NCBI RefSeq assembly: GCF_000948985.2
Contig: NZ_CP059734.1
Coordinates: 496,001-560,000 of the forward strand
Length of the DNA stretch: 64,000 bases
Direction of reading: 5' to 3'
Source of the DNA: Thalassomonas viridans
Lineage (GTDB): Bacteria > Pseudomonadota > Gammaproteobacteria > Enterobacterales > Alteromonadaceae
Part shown: piece after piece, positions 46,729 to 56,519 of the stretch
Numbering within the stretch: position 1 is the stretch's first letter
How the letters are laid out: every line of letters starts with the position of its first letter
Notes under the pieces: generated by a model
The model's input: only the letters and a program-made list of their open reading frames with translations
What the model was told of the DNA's origin: nothing
Databases searched by the model: none
Translations under genes and position numbers: made by a program

Positions 46729-47514
46729 ATGAACATTGATTTTGAGCAGGCAAGAACGCAGTATCGGGAAAAGGGATTCTGGCAGAGCGACAGTATTTTC
46801 GATGAACTAAGGGTCGAGCAAATCAACATGGCCATGGATGATGTCATGGACGGACTTTATGATACCGGGATCCAAGCCCGGGATACCGCCGGGCCGGGAT
46901 TTAATGCCAAAGACACCATCAGGGATATCAATATGGTGCACCTGGCCAACAGCGACATCGCCGAGTTGGTTTGTGATCCTGCGCTGATCGATATCCTGGC
47001 AGGCTTATTTGACGCTAAAGCCCTGCAAATCTGGGGCAGCCAGCTGTTCCACAAGCCACCGGCGTTATCGCGTAAATGCAACATCGGCTGGCATCAGGAT
47101 TTTTACTTTCATGGCAAATTTTTTGCGCCTGAAAGTGAGATCTTCACCGTCTGGATCGCCATGTCCGATGTGGCCGAAAACTCGGGTCCGGTCCGTATGG
47201 TGCCGGGTTCACATAAATGGGGATTTTATGATATCCAGTCGACCCCGAAAGAATACGTGTTGCAGCAACTGACTGCCGCACAAAGCCGGCAATGGCAGGA
47301 GCAGCCTGTGGTGCTGGCGCCCGGGGCTTTTAGTGTGCACCATACCCTGACTTATCATGGCAGTTATTCAAACCTGTCAGACCAGCCCAGGCGTTGTATC
47401 GCCCTCAGGATGAGAACCGATAAATCCACGCCATGTCAGGGAGCAAAGTTAGATTTGAAAAATACCGATGCCTACCCTGTGGTATTTGGTAGCGAAGCAG
47501 ATCTCTTGTATTAA
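46729..47514 (+). CDS. Phytanoyl-CoA dioxygenase (PhyH) family hydroxylase
   Basis: A 261-residue Fe(II)/2-oxoglutarate oxygenase. The iron motif HxD is seen in NIGWHQDFYFHG, the distal His in LTYHGSYSN, and the 2-oxoglutarate Arg in QPRRCIALRM. Family members in NRPS clusters hydroxylate free or carrier-bound amino acids and other small molecules; eukaryotic PhyH acts on phytanoyl-CoA. The active site looks intact, unlike the three JmjC proteins of this cluster. It lies 21 bp before the PKS and is likely co-transcribed with it. The substrate is unknown; a beta-hydroxylated amino acid or the polyketide-derived unit are both reasonable. Confidence 0.87.
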   Translation: MNIDFEQARTQYREKGFWQSDSIFDELRVEQINMAMDDVMDGLYDTGIQARDTAGPGFNAKDTIRDINMVHLANSDIAELVCDPALIDILAGLFDAKALQIWGSQLFHKPPALSRKCNIGWHQDFYFHGKFFAPESEIFTVWIAMSDVAENSGPVRMVPGSHKWGFYDIQSTPKEYVLQQLTAAQSRQWQEQPVVLAPGAFSVHHTLTYHGSYSNLSDQPRRCIALRMRTDKSTPCQGAKLDLKNTDAYPVVFGSEADLLY

Positions 47515-47535
47515 ATTTTTAGTTATAGGTATTTT

Positions 47536-50500
47536 ATGGATAAGTTAAATGATGTCCCCGGCATCGCGGTGATCGGCATGTCGGGGGAATTTCCCGGTGC
47601 CAAAAATGTTGAACAATATTGGCAGAATATCTGTAATAAAGTGGATTCGGTGGAACTGCTCACCGAACAGGAGTTGCTGGATTTAGGGGCATCCCCCGAG
47701 ATCATTAAAGAGAAAAACTTTGTGCCCGTGAGCAACCGGCTTGAAGATGTCGAATTGTTCGATGCCGACTTTTTTGGCTTTGTGGGCAAAGAAGCCAGTA
47801 TTATGGATCCGCAGCAAAGGCGCCTGCTGGAGCAGTCACACCTGGCGCTGGAAGATGCCGGTTATTGTCCGCAAAAGACCCGACAACAGATAGGGATTTA
47901 TGCCGGTGTCGGTTTTAGCTCTTACCTGCTGAATAATCTGCTTAATAACAAGTCCGAGATAGCCTCGGTAAAAGCGATGCAGCTGATGATTGCCAACGAC
48001 AAGGATTATGCCTCAACCCGGGTCGCCTACAAGCTGGGCCTGACCGGACCGAGCGTCAATATGGGCACCGCGTGTTCGACATCCCTGGTGGCGATTCACC
48101 TTGCCTGCCGCGCCCTGCTCGGTTATGAAACCGATATCGCCCTGGCGGGGGCGGTCAAAGTCGATTTGATCGCCAATCTTGGCCAGCTTCACCAGTCCGG
48201 CGGTATTTTTTCTTCCGACGGCAGGACCCGCACCTTTGACGCCAGGGCCGACGGCACCACCTTCGGTGACGGCGCCGGTATGGTGGTGTTGAAGCGGCTG
48301 GAAGAAGCCATAGAGGACGGGGATCATATCTATGCGGTGATCAAAGGCTCGGCAATCAACAATGACGGCTCAGATAAAATCGGTTACACCGCCCCGAGCA
48401 TAGCCAGCCAGGCGGAAGTGATCAGTATTGCCCAGGAAGTGGCGGATGTCAGCCCGCAGAGTATCCAGTATGTGGAGGCCCACGGCACAGCCACGCCTTT
48501 GGGGGATCCCATAGAGATTGCCGCCCTGACGCGGGCGTTCAGGGAAAAAACCGATGAAAAACAATATTGCGCCATAGGTTCATCCAAGTCGAATATCGGT
48601 CATCTGGACAGTGCTTCCGGAATGGCCGGTTTGATCAAAACCGTGAAGGCGATTGAGCACGCCCAGCTGCCGCCTTCCCTGTATTACGAGACGCCGAATC
48701 CGGAAATTGACTTTGAAAACAGCCCGTTTTTTGTCAACACCGAGTTACAGCCCTGGCCCGGGCTGCCAAGACGCGCCGGAGTCAGTGCTTTCGGGGTCGG
48801 CGGGACCAATGCCCACCTTGTTTTGGAGCAGGCTCCCCCGGCGCCTGCCCGCCGGCGCGTGCGCGAGGCGGTGACCCTACACCTGAGCGCGAAAAATAAA
48901 GTCGCCCTTGAGCAGAATTGCCTCCGGCTGGGGGAATACCTGGCACGGGCCGGTGAACCGGATCTGGGGGATGTTGCCTATACCTTACGTTACGGCCGGG
49001 GGGACTATAGTCACAGATACAGCATCACCTGTGAAAACCACCAAGAAGCCATAGCCGCCTTAACCGCCTTTAACGAGAAAAAAATTTCTGAGGTGGATCC
49101 GGACAAAGCCAGTCCCGTGTATTTCATGTTTAGCGGACAAGGTACCCAGCATTTACAGATGGCGGCGGATCTTTATGCCCAGGAGCCCCTGTTTACTTCC
49201 CTGATTGACCGCTGTGCCGATTTGCTGCAACCCGAGCTGGAGCTGGATATCCGTGAGGTCCTTTATGGCGGGGGCGGGGACAGCAGCCGCCGGGAGGCTA
49301 TGTTGAACGAAACCAGGCTGGCGCAGCCGGTGATTTTTGCCATCGAATATGCCCTGGCAAAACTGTGGATGTCCTGGGGCATTCAGCCCAAAGCCATGAT
49401 AGGACATAGCCTGGGGGAATACACGGCTGCCTGCCTTGCCGGGGTGTTTTCCCTTGAAGATGCCCTGAAGCTGGTTGCTTTCAGGGGGGCCGTGATGCAG
49501 GCGCAAACCCCGGGGGATATGGTGGCGGTTGCCCTCGACGAAGAGGCGCTGCAGGAGGTGTTGCTTGCCGGGGTAAGCATAGCGGCGGTCAACGGACAAA
49601 ACCAGTGTGTGATCAGCGGTCCTGCCGGGCTGATCCGGGAGCAGGTGGCGTTACTGGAAAACCGGCAACTCCGGTGTTCAACATTAAATACCTCCCATGC
49701 CTTCCATAGCCAGATGATGCAGCCCGCCAGCGAAGCCTTGTCGCAGCTGCTGGCTGATATGACCTTAAATGCCCCGGCCATGCGTTATGTGTCTAATGTC
49801 ACGGGCAAATGGATCACCCGCAAGCTGGCATGCGACCCGCAGTATTATATCGAGCATATGTTAAAGCCGGTGCGTTTTTATGACGGTATTGCCCTGATGG
49901 CGAAATTGCCCGGGTCCGTGATGCTGGAAATAGGTCCGGGGCACACCTTAACTAAGCTGGCCAGGCGCGCTTTGGGCAGCAGCGCCCGTGTGGTGCCCTC
50001 CCTCAACGAAGCCGGCAGCGGGCAGGGCTCTGCCAACAGCGTAGCGGCGGCGCTCGGTTTATTATGGAGTTACGGCGTCCCCCTTGACTGGGACAGTTAC
50101 TATCAGCATGAATCCCTCGGGCGGGTGCCTTTACCCGGTTATGCCTTTCAAAAGAAAAAATACTGGATTGAGCCGCTTGAGCAGAGTCCGCCAAGCGTTG
50201 AACCGGCGGCGCCGGGCAAGAAAGAGCAGCCCAAAGACTGGTTTTATACCCCGTCCTGGCAGCAAAGCCTGTTGCCCCCGGGCGGCGGAAAAAACCTTCC
50301 CGGCCATGTCCTGATCCTGGCCCGCGAGGACCAGGCATGGCAGGCCCTGGCCGAGGCGATGCCGGATGCGATTGTCGTGACCTTAGGGGAGAGTTTCCGG
50401 CAGCTGTCGCCTTCTCATTACAGTATCAGGGGCACGGAGCAGGCAAGTTATCAGCGCCTGTTCGAGGCCCTGGCTTCCTCCCGGCTGTATCCCGCAGGCG

Positions 50501-53079
50501 TCATTAATTTATGCCCGCTGCAATCCGGGGCGGTGCGGGAGTATGATGCGGCGCAGTTTGCCCTTGACCGTGTCAACTATTATGACAGTTTGCTGTTATT
50601 GGCGGACGGCCTCAGCCGCCACCTTAACGGCAAAGTTAAGGTATTAACCTTTACCCGGGGCAACTGTGACGTGCTCGGCGCTTTGGATGCCGTGGCCCCC
50701 TGTGCCGCCATGCCGGTGGCGCTGGCAACCGTGATCAACCAGGAAATGCCGGGGCTGGCGTGCCGCGTCCTGGATATCGGCGACCTGGTCCCCGGCAGCG
50801 ACGCCTTTACCCGGGTGGTTGCCGACGAATTTGCCTGTGAAAACAGCCCGGTGCACCTGGCCTACCGGGCCGGGCAACGCTGGCTGCAAACCTACCAGGC
50901 CTATGATCCCCAGCTGAGTGAAACCCTGCCGCCGGTTCACCGGGACGGCGTGTATGTGATCACCGGCGGCCTGGGGAATGTCGGTTATGCCCTGGCGCAA
51001 CATTTAGCCAGGCAGTGCGCCCCGGCAATCTGTTTTGTTGCCCGATCTCCTTTGCCCCCCAGATCCCGGTGGCCGCAGCTGCTGGCGGAGCAAAGCCAGC
51101 CGGAAGCCGTGCTGGCAAAAATCCGTAAGGTCATGGCCCTGCAGGCGCTTGGCGCCAGGGTGTCGGTTTATGCCACGGATGTCAGTGAATTCGAGGCCCT
51201 CAACCGGACCTTTGAGCAAATCCGCAGTGAATACGGCGCCATCAACGGCGTGATCCACGGGGCCGGGCATTACGCCTTTGCCACCATAGACCAGATCACG
51301 GCGAATGACGCCGATTTGAGTTTTGCCCCTAAGGTGCAGGGCCTGATGAATCTGGCTGAAGTGACCCGGGATCTGGAACTGGATTTTGCCATTTTGCTGT
51401 CATCGGTTTCTTCCATGCTCGGCGGCCTGGGGTATGCGGCCTATGCCAGCGCCAACGCCTTTATGGACGGCTACTGCCGCTATCTGCGCGCCAGCGGGCG
51501 AAACCAGTGGCTGACGGTTAACTGGGACGCGTGGCAGTCGGAGCAGCAGGGAGAGGGAGAAGGCTCCACCCTGATGAAAACGGCGATAGCCCATGACGAA
51601 GGGGAGCAGGCGTTCGATCTGGTCCTGCGCAATTGCCTGCATAGGCAACTGGTTGTTTCCACAACCGATCTTAATGTCCGCATGGCCCACTGGAGTACGC
51701 CTAAGGCGGCGGAAAAGACGAGCGTGCAGGCGCTGGAGCAAAGCGTTGCCCAGGGGCTGAGCGAGCTTGAAAAGAAATTACTGCTGATCTGGCATACGGT
51801 TTTTGGTATGTCCGATTTCGGCATAGATGATAATTTCTTTGAACTGGGGGGAGATTCCCTGCTGGGTATGTCCCTGGTGACAGAGATCCAAAAAGCATTC
51901 GGCGTCAGTATCTATATTCGCGCCATTTTTGAAGCGCCGAGTGTCGGCGAGCTGGCGGGATATTTTGAAAAACATTATCCGGAAGAAGTGGCGAAATTGT
52001 GTGGTGAAACCCTGGCGCCGGATACCGGACACCAGCCCCTCACCTGGCAGGAATACCGGGATTTGAGCCGGGAGGCGACCTCGGCGCTGCAGTTCGACCT
52101 GCCGCACCGTAAGGTCCCAGGCACAGTTGTGTTTGTACTTAGCCCGCCCCGCTCCGGTTCAACCCTGCTGCGGGTCATGCTGGCCGGTAACAGCGCCCTG
52201 TGCGCACCGCCTGAGCTTGAGTTATTGTGTTTCAATACCCTCAGCGACCGTGACCGGGCTTATGGTGAAGTGGCTAAATACCGCAATAACGGTTTATTGA
52301 GCCTGATCGAAAACGCCTATGCCTGCGATGAAGCGCAAAGCCAGGAGATCATGGAAAAATGGCGCCAGGGGGATGCCATATGCGGCGTATATGCCGATAT
52401 ACAAGAGCGGTTGCAGGGACGGTTCCTGGTGGATAAATCACCGGTTTATTCCCACAGCCTTGAAGTATTGCGACGGGCGGAACAAATGTTTGAAAATGCC
52501 GTGTATATCAATTTGCAGCGGCACCCGGGAGGTATGATCAATTCCTACCGCAATGCCCGTCTGGACCTGCTCACGGATAACCTGGATTTGCCGCCGTTAA
52601 AACTGGGAGAGCTGCAATGGAACATGGCCAGCCGAGCTATCGGCGAGTTTTTAACCCAGATCCCCGCAGAGCGCCAGTTCACTTTGCAATTTGAAGCCTT
52701 GCTGCAACAGCCGGAGCAGATGATGCGCCGGTTGTGCGGATTTTTAGGCATTGATTATGATCCCGGGATGCTGACCCCCTATGCCGATCAGGGCAAACGC
52801 ATGACCAAAGAGGGCATGCAGGTGGGGGATCCGAATTTTCACCTGCACAAGGGCATTGACGCCTCGGTGGGGGAAAAATGGCAAAATGAGCTGGACTGTA
52901 ACCAACTGGCCGATTTTACCCTGGCACTGGCCCGGGAACAGGGTTACGTCTTTGCACAGGCGGAAGCGGCAAGTCCCGGTGACGGCAGTGACAAGTATTT
53001 GCAAATGGACAGTGAATCGCTGGACGAACTGGACGACAGTGAGCTCGACTCGCTGTTAAAGGAACTGGGCCAGGCCTGA
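47536..53079 (+). CDS. PKS module with fused sulfotransferase: KS-AT-KR-ACP-ST
   Basis: 1847 residues. KS (10-430) has Cys180 in GTACSTS, EAHGTAT and NIGHLDSASG. AT (520-830) has GHSLGEYTA with Ser625, and HAFHS, which suggests malonyl-CoA. KR (about 1130-1355) has TGGLGNVGYALA and YASANAFMDG. ACP (about 1410-1475) has ELGGDSLLGM. A sulfotransferase (about 1525-1810) has VFVLSPPRSGSTLLRV and INLQRHPGGMINSY. KS-AT-KR-ACP-ST is the order found in curacin CurM and in olefin synthases, where sulfation of the beta-hydroxyl precedes TE-driven decarboxylation to a terminal alkene. Here there is no TE. The acidic tail (ELDDSELDSLLKELGQA) looks like a docking element for the next NRPS. The predicted product is a beta-O-sulfated acyl chain passed on to that NRPS. 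Confidence 0.92.
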   Translation: MDKLNDVPGIAVIGMSGEFPGAKNVEQYWQNICNKVDSVELLTEQELLDLGASPEIIKEKNFVPVSNRLEDVELFDADFFGFVGKEASIMDPQQRRLLEQSHLALEDAGYCPQKTRQQIGIYAGVGFSSYLLNNLLNNKSEIASVKAMQLMIANDKDYASTRVAYKLGLTGPSVNMGTACSTSLVAIHLACRALLGYETDIALAGAVKVDLIANLGQLHQSGGIFSSDGRTRTFDARADGTTFGDGAGMVVLKRLEEAIEDGDHIYAVIKGSAINNDGSDKIGYTAPSIASQAEVISIAQEVADVSPQSIQYVEAHGTATPLGDPIEIAALTRAFREKTDEKQYCAIGSSKSNIGHLDSASGMAGLIKTVKAIEHAQLPPSLYYETPNPEIDFENSPFFVNTELQPWPGLPRRAGVSAFGVGGTNAHLVLEQAPPAPARRRVREAVTLHLSAKNKVALEQNCLRLGEYLARAGEPDLGDVAYTLRYGRGDYSHRYSITCENHQEAIAALTAFNEKKISEVDPDKASPVYFMFSGQGTQHLQMAADLYAQEPLFTSLIDRCADLLQPELELDIREVLYGGGGDSSRREAMLNETRLAQPVIFAIEYALAKLWMSWGIQPKAMIGHSLGEYTAACLAGVFSLEDALKLVAFRGAVMQAQTPGDMVAVALDEEALQEVLLAGVSIAAVNGQNQCVISGPAGLIREQVALLENRQLRCSTLNTSHAFHSQMMQPASEALSQLLADMTLNAPAMRYVSNVTGKWITRKLACDPQYYIEHMLKPVRFYDGIALMAKLPGSVMLEIGPGHTLTKLARRALGSSARVVPSLNEAGSGQGSANSVAAALGLLWSYGVPLDWDSYYQHESLGRVPLPGYAFQKKKYWIEPLEQSPPSVEPAAPGKKEQPKDWFYTPSWQQSLLPPGGGKNLPGHVLILAREDQAWQALAEAMPDAIVVTLGESFRQLSPSHYSIRGTEQASYQRLFEALASSRLYPAGVINLCPLQSGAVREYDAAQFALDRVNYYDSLLLLADGLSRHLNGKVKVLTFTRGNCDVLGALDAVAPCAAMPVALATVINQEMPGLACRVLDIGDLVPGSDAFTRVVADEFACENSPVHLAYRAGQRWLQTYQAYDPQLSETLPPVHRDGVYVITGGLGNVGYALAQHLARQCAPAICFVARSPLPPRSRWPQLLAEQSQPEAVLAKIRKVMALQALGARVSVYATDVSEFEALNRTFEQIRSEYGAINGVIHGAGHYAFATIDQITANDADLSFAPKVQGLMNLAEVTRDLELDFAILLSSVSSMLGGLGYAAYASANAFMDGYCRYLRASGRNQWLTVNWDAWQSEQQGEGEGSTLMKTAIAHDEGEQAFDLVLRNCLHRQLVVSTTDLNVRMAHWSTPKAAEKTSVQALEQSVAQGLSELEKKLLLIWHTVFGMSDFGIDDNFFELGGDSLLGMSLVTEIQKAFGVSIYIRAIFEAPSVGELAGYFEKHYPEEVAKLCGETLAPDTGHQPLTWQEYRDLSREATSALQFDLPHRKVPGTVVFVLSPPRSGSTLLRVMLAGNSALCAPPELELLCFNTLSDRDRAYGEVAKYRNNGLLSLIENAYACDEAQSQEIMEKWRQGDAICGVYADIQERLQGRFLVDKSPVYSHSLEVLRRAEQMFENAVYINLQRHPGGMINSYRNARLDLLTDNLDLPPLKLGELQWNMASRAIGEFLTQIPAERQFTLQFEALLQQPEQMMRRLCGFLGIDYDPGMLTPYADQGKRMTKEGMQVGDPNFHLHKGIDASVGEKWQNELDCNQLADFTLALAREQGYVFAQAEAASPGDGSDKYLQMDSESLDELDDSELDSLLKELGQA

Positions 53080-53086
53080 GTCCCGG

Positions 53087-53120
53087 GGCTCTGCCTGATA
53101 CGGCCGTGTCAGGCAGAGCC
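53087..53120. terminator. 12-bp stem hairpin between PKS and NRPS
   Basis: GGCTCTGCCTGA (53087-53098) pairs perfectly with TCAGGCAGAGCC (53109-53120) around a 10-base loop that holds ACGGCCGT. It begins 8 bp after the PKS stop. No T-tract follows. The next gene starts at 53169 in the same direction and the proteins appear to dock, so this is more likely an mRNA-stabilising or partial attenuator hairpin than a full terminator. Confidence 0.6.
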
Positions 53121-53168
53121 TCCGGTTGGAGTCCCAGTCAAACCTGAGAATATAAGAAATAAGATAAG

Positions 53169-56100
53169 ATGAATAATTTAGTCGAACTGAGCCGAGCAGA
53201 AAAAATCAAACTCGCCAAAAAGCTGTTACGTGACAGGCAAGGCAGCACTGACAAGCGCTATCCTATGTCCAGTCACCAAAAAAGACTCTGGTTTCTGGCT
53301 CAATTTCCCGAAGCCAATATTGCCTACAATCAGCGGATTGTTTTCAATATCGACGGGGAATTAAATGTTCCGGCATTTAAGCAAGCCGCCGGCTGTTTGT
53401 TTCAGCGCCATGAGGCTTTCCGGACACGCTTTGAAAGCAAAGGGGCGATCCTGGAACAGGTGGTGGCCGCCGAGGCAGAGGCCGGGGTTGAAGTGCAGCA
53501 GTGTGATGACGAGACCCGGGCCGCTGAGGTGATCCAGGAGTTGCTTTCCCGGCCTTTTGATTTATCCCGCGGGCCTTTGGTGCGCGCCCATGTGCTGTCG
53601 GTGGGCAGTGACAGGCATATGATAGTCCTGGTGCTGCACCATATCATTACCGATTCTTTTTCCATGGACATTATCCGCCGGGAGCTGCTGGGGTTATATC
53701 AGGATTTTAGCCGCGGATGCGTACCGGCACTGTCTCCTTTGAGCTGGCAATACGGGGATTATGCCCGCTGGGAGCATGATTTTTTACAATCCGCTCAGTT
53801 CCGCTGCCAGCTGGAGTTTTGGCAGCAACAGCTCTCGGGCCTGCCTCCCTTGCTGGAGCTGGCCACGGACAAACCCAGACCTAAGGAGAAAAGTTACCGG
53901 GGCACCCGGGTGAAGCTTCATCTTAGCCCGCAGATCAGCGAGGCGCTGGAGCTGGCCTGCCGGCAAACGGGCACCACGAAATTCATGTATTTGCTGGCGT
54001 GTTTTAAGCTCGTACTCAGCGTATATAGCCGCCAGGATGATGTTTTTGTCGGCACCACCATAGCAAACCGGGAAAAGGAGCAGTGGCGGGATCTGGTGGG
54101 GCTTTTGGTCAATAACCTGGTTTTACGCACCCGGCTTGACTGGCAAGCCTCCTTTAAAACACTGCTGGCGACGATCAAGCAGGTGTGTTTACAAGCCTAT
54201 GGCAATGCTGATGTGGCGTTTAACCAGGTGGTTGATGCCCTCAATCCCGAAAGGTCGCCAAGCTACTCGCCCCTGTTCCAGGTTATGTTTACCTTCCACG
54301 GTAATAAGTCCGCGCGCCAATACCAGGCGGACAAGCTCGAACTGGAACTGGCGGAAACCCGGCATAGCAGCAGTATCTTTGATCTTTCCCTGAACCTGGC
54401 GGAATTGAAATCCGGTATCCTGGGGTACGTCGAATATGATACCGACCTGTTTCTACCCGGAACCATAGAGAATATGACAGGGCTGTTTTCCCGCCTGGTG
54501 GAGCAGACCCTGGCCGATGGTGACCGGCCCCTTAACCGCTACTCCCTGGTGGAGCCGGCGGGGCACTGGAGCCGGTTGCGCCGGTTTAACGATACCGGGA
54601 TCAGGCACACGCCGGAGGGCACCTTGCTTGACCTGATCGAGGCGATATGCCGGCGCGTGCCGCAAAAAATTGCCGTCTCTGACGACGGCGCCAGGCAGCT
54701 TTCCTATCAGCAGCTGTGGGCCGGCTCGGCCCGGGTGGCGCGCTTTCTCCGGGTCAAAGGAGTCCGGCCGGGGGACAGGGTGGCGGTGATGATGCCACGC
54801 AGTTGTGATTTGCTGGTGGCCCTGCTCGGGATTTTAAGGGCGAAGGCGGGTTATCTGCCGCTGGAGACTTCGCTGCCGGAGCAGCGCATACGTTATATGC
54901 TGGAGAATGCCGGTTGCGGCATTTTGCTGACGGATCAGCAGGCCCTGGATAAGAGGGGGGCAGAAAAAGTTGATGTGATTGCCTTTGGTGATATCCCGGC
55001 CGCTGATGATGGGGCGGAACATGATGCTTTGCCTGGTGTGACCGGCGAGGATCTCGCCTATGTGATCTATACCTCGGGCTCCACCGGAAAACCTAAAGGG
55101 GTGGAGATCAGCCATAAGGCCATCGCCAACCGCCTGCACTGGATGCTGAGAAAGTTCCGGTTCGACAGCAGCGATATCGTATTGCAAAAAACCCCCTACG
55201 GATTTGATGTGTCGGTATGGGAGTTATTCCTGCCTTTACTGACAGGGGCGAAAGTGGTGTTTGCCAGACCCGACGGCCATAAAGACCTCGATTATCTGCA
55301 AAAGGTGCTGGCGGAGGAGAATATCACCAGCATACATTTTGTTCCTTCCATGTTCGAAACCGCGCTGGATATGATGCCGCCTTCGAGCTGGCAGGGGCTG
55401 AAACGCATTTTTTGCGGCGGGGAAGTCCTGGAAAAGCATACGGTGGAGAAATTTTACCGTACCGGCAGCCCGGCGCAGCTGTATAACCTTTACGGGCCGA
55501 CAGAGGCGACCATAGGCGTCACTGCCTTTGATTGCCGTGAGCACCTGGCTTATAAACATATCCCGATCGGCAAGCCCATAGACAATACTAAACTTATGGT
55601 GCTCGGCTCCGGGGATCAGCAGTTGCCCGTCGGGGTGACCGGGCATTTGCATATAGGCGGCGTGCAGCTGGCAAAGGGCTATATCAACCAGGCAGAGCTG
55701 AGCCAAAAGCAGTTTGTTGAACTTGAATACGATGGCAGCCGGGAGCGTTTTTATAAAACCGGTGATCTCGTGCGCTGGCTGCCCTGCGGCAACATTGAAT
55801 ATATCGGCCGTATCGATCACCAGGTGAAAATAAGGGGCTTTCGTATCGAGTGCCAGGAGATTGAACAACATATCCTGGCTTTACCCCAGACCGGGCAGGC
55901 ACATGTGCTGGCGATGAAAGTCGGTGAAGTGATGTCCCTTTGTGCTTTTATCGTCAAAAGCAGCGCTTATGCCGCTGATACAGACGAGCAGGTGATCGCT
56001 GAAATTAAAGCGGCCCTGGCACAATCGCTGCCTGATTATATGGTGCCCCAGCATTTTTCCTGCCTCGAACATATGCCGGTGAATCAAAACGGTAAGCTGG

Positions 56101-56444
56101 ATCGCCATGCCCTGGCCCGGGCTGAATTTGCAAAAATCGAGAAAGCCGTGCGTTTGCCGCAGACGCCGGAAGAAGAAGCCTTTGCGGCTATTGTGATCCG
56201 GGTCCTGGGCCGCCGGGGACAGCAGATAAACTTGAATGACAGCCTGTTTGAACTTGGCGGCAACTCGCTTCAGGCCATGCGGCTCCTGACCCTGGTTAAT
56301 GAAGAGTTTGCGGCGGCCTTAACCATTAAAGATGTTTTTGACAGCTCCAGCCTGCTGGCATTTTTTGGGTTAATCGCCGCTGACAGCGGCGGCGGGAAAA
56401 ACGAAGCAGAAAGCGATGACGAAACAGAGGTTTTTGCCTTTTAG
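53169..56444 (+). CDS. NRPS: docking-C-A-T
   Basis: 1091 residues in one module. A short basic helix (LSRAEKIKLAKKLLRDRQG) at the N-terminus matches the acidic PKS tail as a docking pair. C (about 30-460) has HHIITDS, so the Gly of HHxxxDG is Ser but both His and Asp remain. A (about 475-980) has FDVSVWEL, IYTSGSTGKPKG and NQNGKLDRHAL. The pocket reads DVWHFGLIG, similar to serine codes but with Gly where Ser codes have Ser and at the final position; serine or a relative is possible. T (about 1000-1060) has ELGGNSLQAM. There is no TE. It would attach one amino acid to the polyketide-derived unit and pass it on in trans. Confidence 0.9.
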   Translation: MNNLVELSRAEKIKLAKKLLRDRQGSTDKRYPMSSHQKRLWFLAQFPEANIAYNQRIVFNIDGELNVPAFKQAAGCLFQRHEAFRTRFESKGAILEQVVAAEAEAGVEVQQCDDETRAAEVIQELLSRPFDLSRGPLVRAHVLSVGSDRHMIVLVLHHIITDSFSMDIIRRELLGLYQDFSRGCVPALSPLSWQYGDYARWEHDFLQSAQFRCQLEFWQQQLSGLPPLLELATDKPRPKEKSYRGTRVKLHLSPQISEALELACRQTGTTKFMYLLACFKLVLSVYSRQDDVFVGTTIANREKEQWRDLVGLLVNNLVLRTRLDWQASFKTLLATIKQVCLQAYGNADVAFNQVVDALNPERSPSYSPLFQVMFTFHGNKSARQYQADKLELELAETRHSSSIFDLSLNLAELKSGILGYVEYDTDLFLPGTIENMTGLFSRLVEQTLADGDRPLNRYSLVEPAGHWSRLRRFNDTGIRHTPEGTLLDLIEAICRRVPQKIAVSDDGARQLSYQQLWAGSARVARFLRVKGVRPGDRVAVMMPRSCDLLVALLGILRAKAGYLPLETSLPEQRIRYMLENAGCGILLTDQQALDKRGAEKVDVIAFGDIPAADDGAEHDALPGVTGEDLAYVIYTSGSTGKPKGVEISHKAIANRLHWMLRKFRFDSSDIVLQKTPYGFDVSVWELFLPLLTGAKVVFARPDGHKDLDYLQKVLAEENITSIHFVPSMFETALDMMPPSSWQGLKRIFCGGEVLEKHTVEKFYRTGSPAQLYNLYGPTEATIGVTAFDCREHLAYKHIPIGKPIDNTKLMVLGSGDQQLPVGVTGHLHIGGVQLAKGYINQAELSQKQFVELEYDGSRERFYKTGDLVRWLPCGNIEYIGRIDHQVKIRGFRIECQEIEQHILALPQTGQAHVLAMKVGEVMSLCAFIVKSSAYAADTDEQVIAEIKAALAQSLPDYMVPQHFSCLEHMPVNQNGKLDRHALARAEFAKIEKAVRLPQTPEEEAFAAIVIRVLGRRGQQINLNDSLFELGGNSLQAMRLLTLVNEEFAAALTIKDVFDSSSLLAFFGLIAADSGGGKNEAESDDETEVFAF

Positions 56445-56519
56445 GGAAAGGGCTTTGCTTTATCCGGGCTGTGTTTTCTTGTCCCGGCGCTTGGCGGGAC
56501 AGTTATTTTGGAGAGCTTG

